DNA of 64,000 nucleotides from Callipepla californica brunnescens. Taxonomy: Eukaryota > Chordata > Aves > Galliformes > Odontophoridae. This document shows, in pieces, positions 63,641 through 64,000 of the stretch. The notes beneath the pieces were generated by a model. It was given only the letters and a program-made list of their open reading frames with translations. It had not been told where the DNA came from and did no database searches. Where the stretch lies: NCBI GenBank assembly GCA_023055505.1, contig JALIRH010000002.1, positions 58,338,733-58,402,732 on the forward strand, written 5' to 3'. Made by a program: the position numbers and the translations under genes. Position 1 is the first letter of the stretch. Each line of letters begins with the position of its first letter.

Positions 63641-64000
63641 TCAGAGCAATCATGACTCTTGAAGCACTGAATTATTCATAGTAAATAAACTATGATAAAT
63701 TGTTCTAATTTTTTTAGTAAGTTTTTGTGAACAGTACATAATTTTCTCATTAAATTAATCAATTAACTATTTGCGGGATTAATTCATAACAGTACCTTAT
63801 TCTGAAAGAACTGGAAATCGGTGGTAATAGTGAACTACAGGGCAATGATTGTCCATATCTTTCACAGAGTTTATTTCAGTTCTCTGGTCAGCTGAATAAA
63901 ATTTCAACTCCAGTTTCCAGATATTCATGTCTGTGATTTTTATAATTATATTTGCTTGTACATTTAATATATCATTGAACACTCCCATTAGTAAAGCTCG
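63641..64000. other. Unique AT-rich DNA to the end of the window
   Basis: No gene, transposon or RNA is recognised. A 63-codon minus-strand open frame (63797-63988) has no domain and is probably chance. Confidence 0.6.

Noticed and set aside
1..64000. Search for CRISPR arrays, tRNA cloverleafs, rRNA, operons or phage-like gene clusters
   Set aside because: No regularly spaced repeats with unique spacers, no tRNA arm pattern and no dense gene order; the sequence is vertebrate non-coding DNA.

Overview
The window looks like vertebrate nuclear DNA from a bird, probably a galliform (chicken-like). It is AT-rich by eye and has no operon-like gene packing. Every recognisable repeat belongs to a family typical of bird genomes. 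These are CR1 LINE fragments ending in the avian ATTCTATG-type tail, two internally deleted mariner copies of the kind called Galluhop in chicken, and one endogenous-retrovirus LTR. I found no protein-coding gene, tRNA, rRNA or CRISPR array that I can support. The window is best read as a gene desert or the inside of a very large intron.

Layout. 1-12305 is mostly single-copy sequence; 2540-4650 keeps scattered CpGs and is the best candidate here for a conserved non-coding block or an untranslated exon. 12306-12530 is a CR1 fragment (minus). 18899-19436 is a mariner derivative (minus). 25040-25733 is the better of the minus-strand CR1 copies. 27158-28007 is an 850-bp CpG-rich solo LTR with TGTAA/TTACA ends, a TATA-like box, an AATAAA signal and three internal tandem duplications. 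29342-29577 is an older CR1 end (plus). 43931-44449 is the second mariner derivative (plus), with an exact TA target duplication. Very degenerate CR1-like stretches lie near 47944, 55590 and 57280. 61572-62949 is a 1.4-kb CR1 that keeps a recognisable but frameshifted reverse-transcriptase region. 63324-63388 is a short CR1 tail (minus) that runs into about 250 bp of very AT-rich low-complexity DNA.

The remaining sequence holds simple repeats: (AT)22, a TTGGT pentamer array, long A and T runs, a nested AT palindrome and a possible G-quadruplex. The open frames of 60-150 codons are what AT-rich non-coding DNA and transposon remnants produce; the longest outside known repeats is 128 codons at 58730-59116 and is flagged, not called. 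Nothing here forms a working gene system. The elements are independent insertions, and the points of interest are their structure and age plus a few unexplained CpG-retaining blocks.
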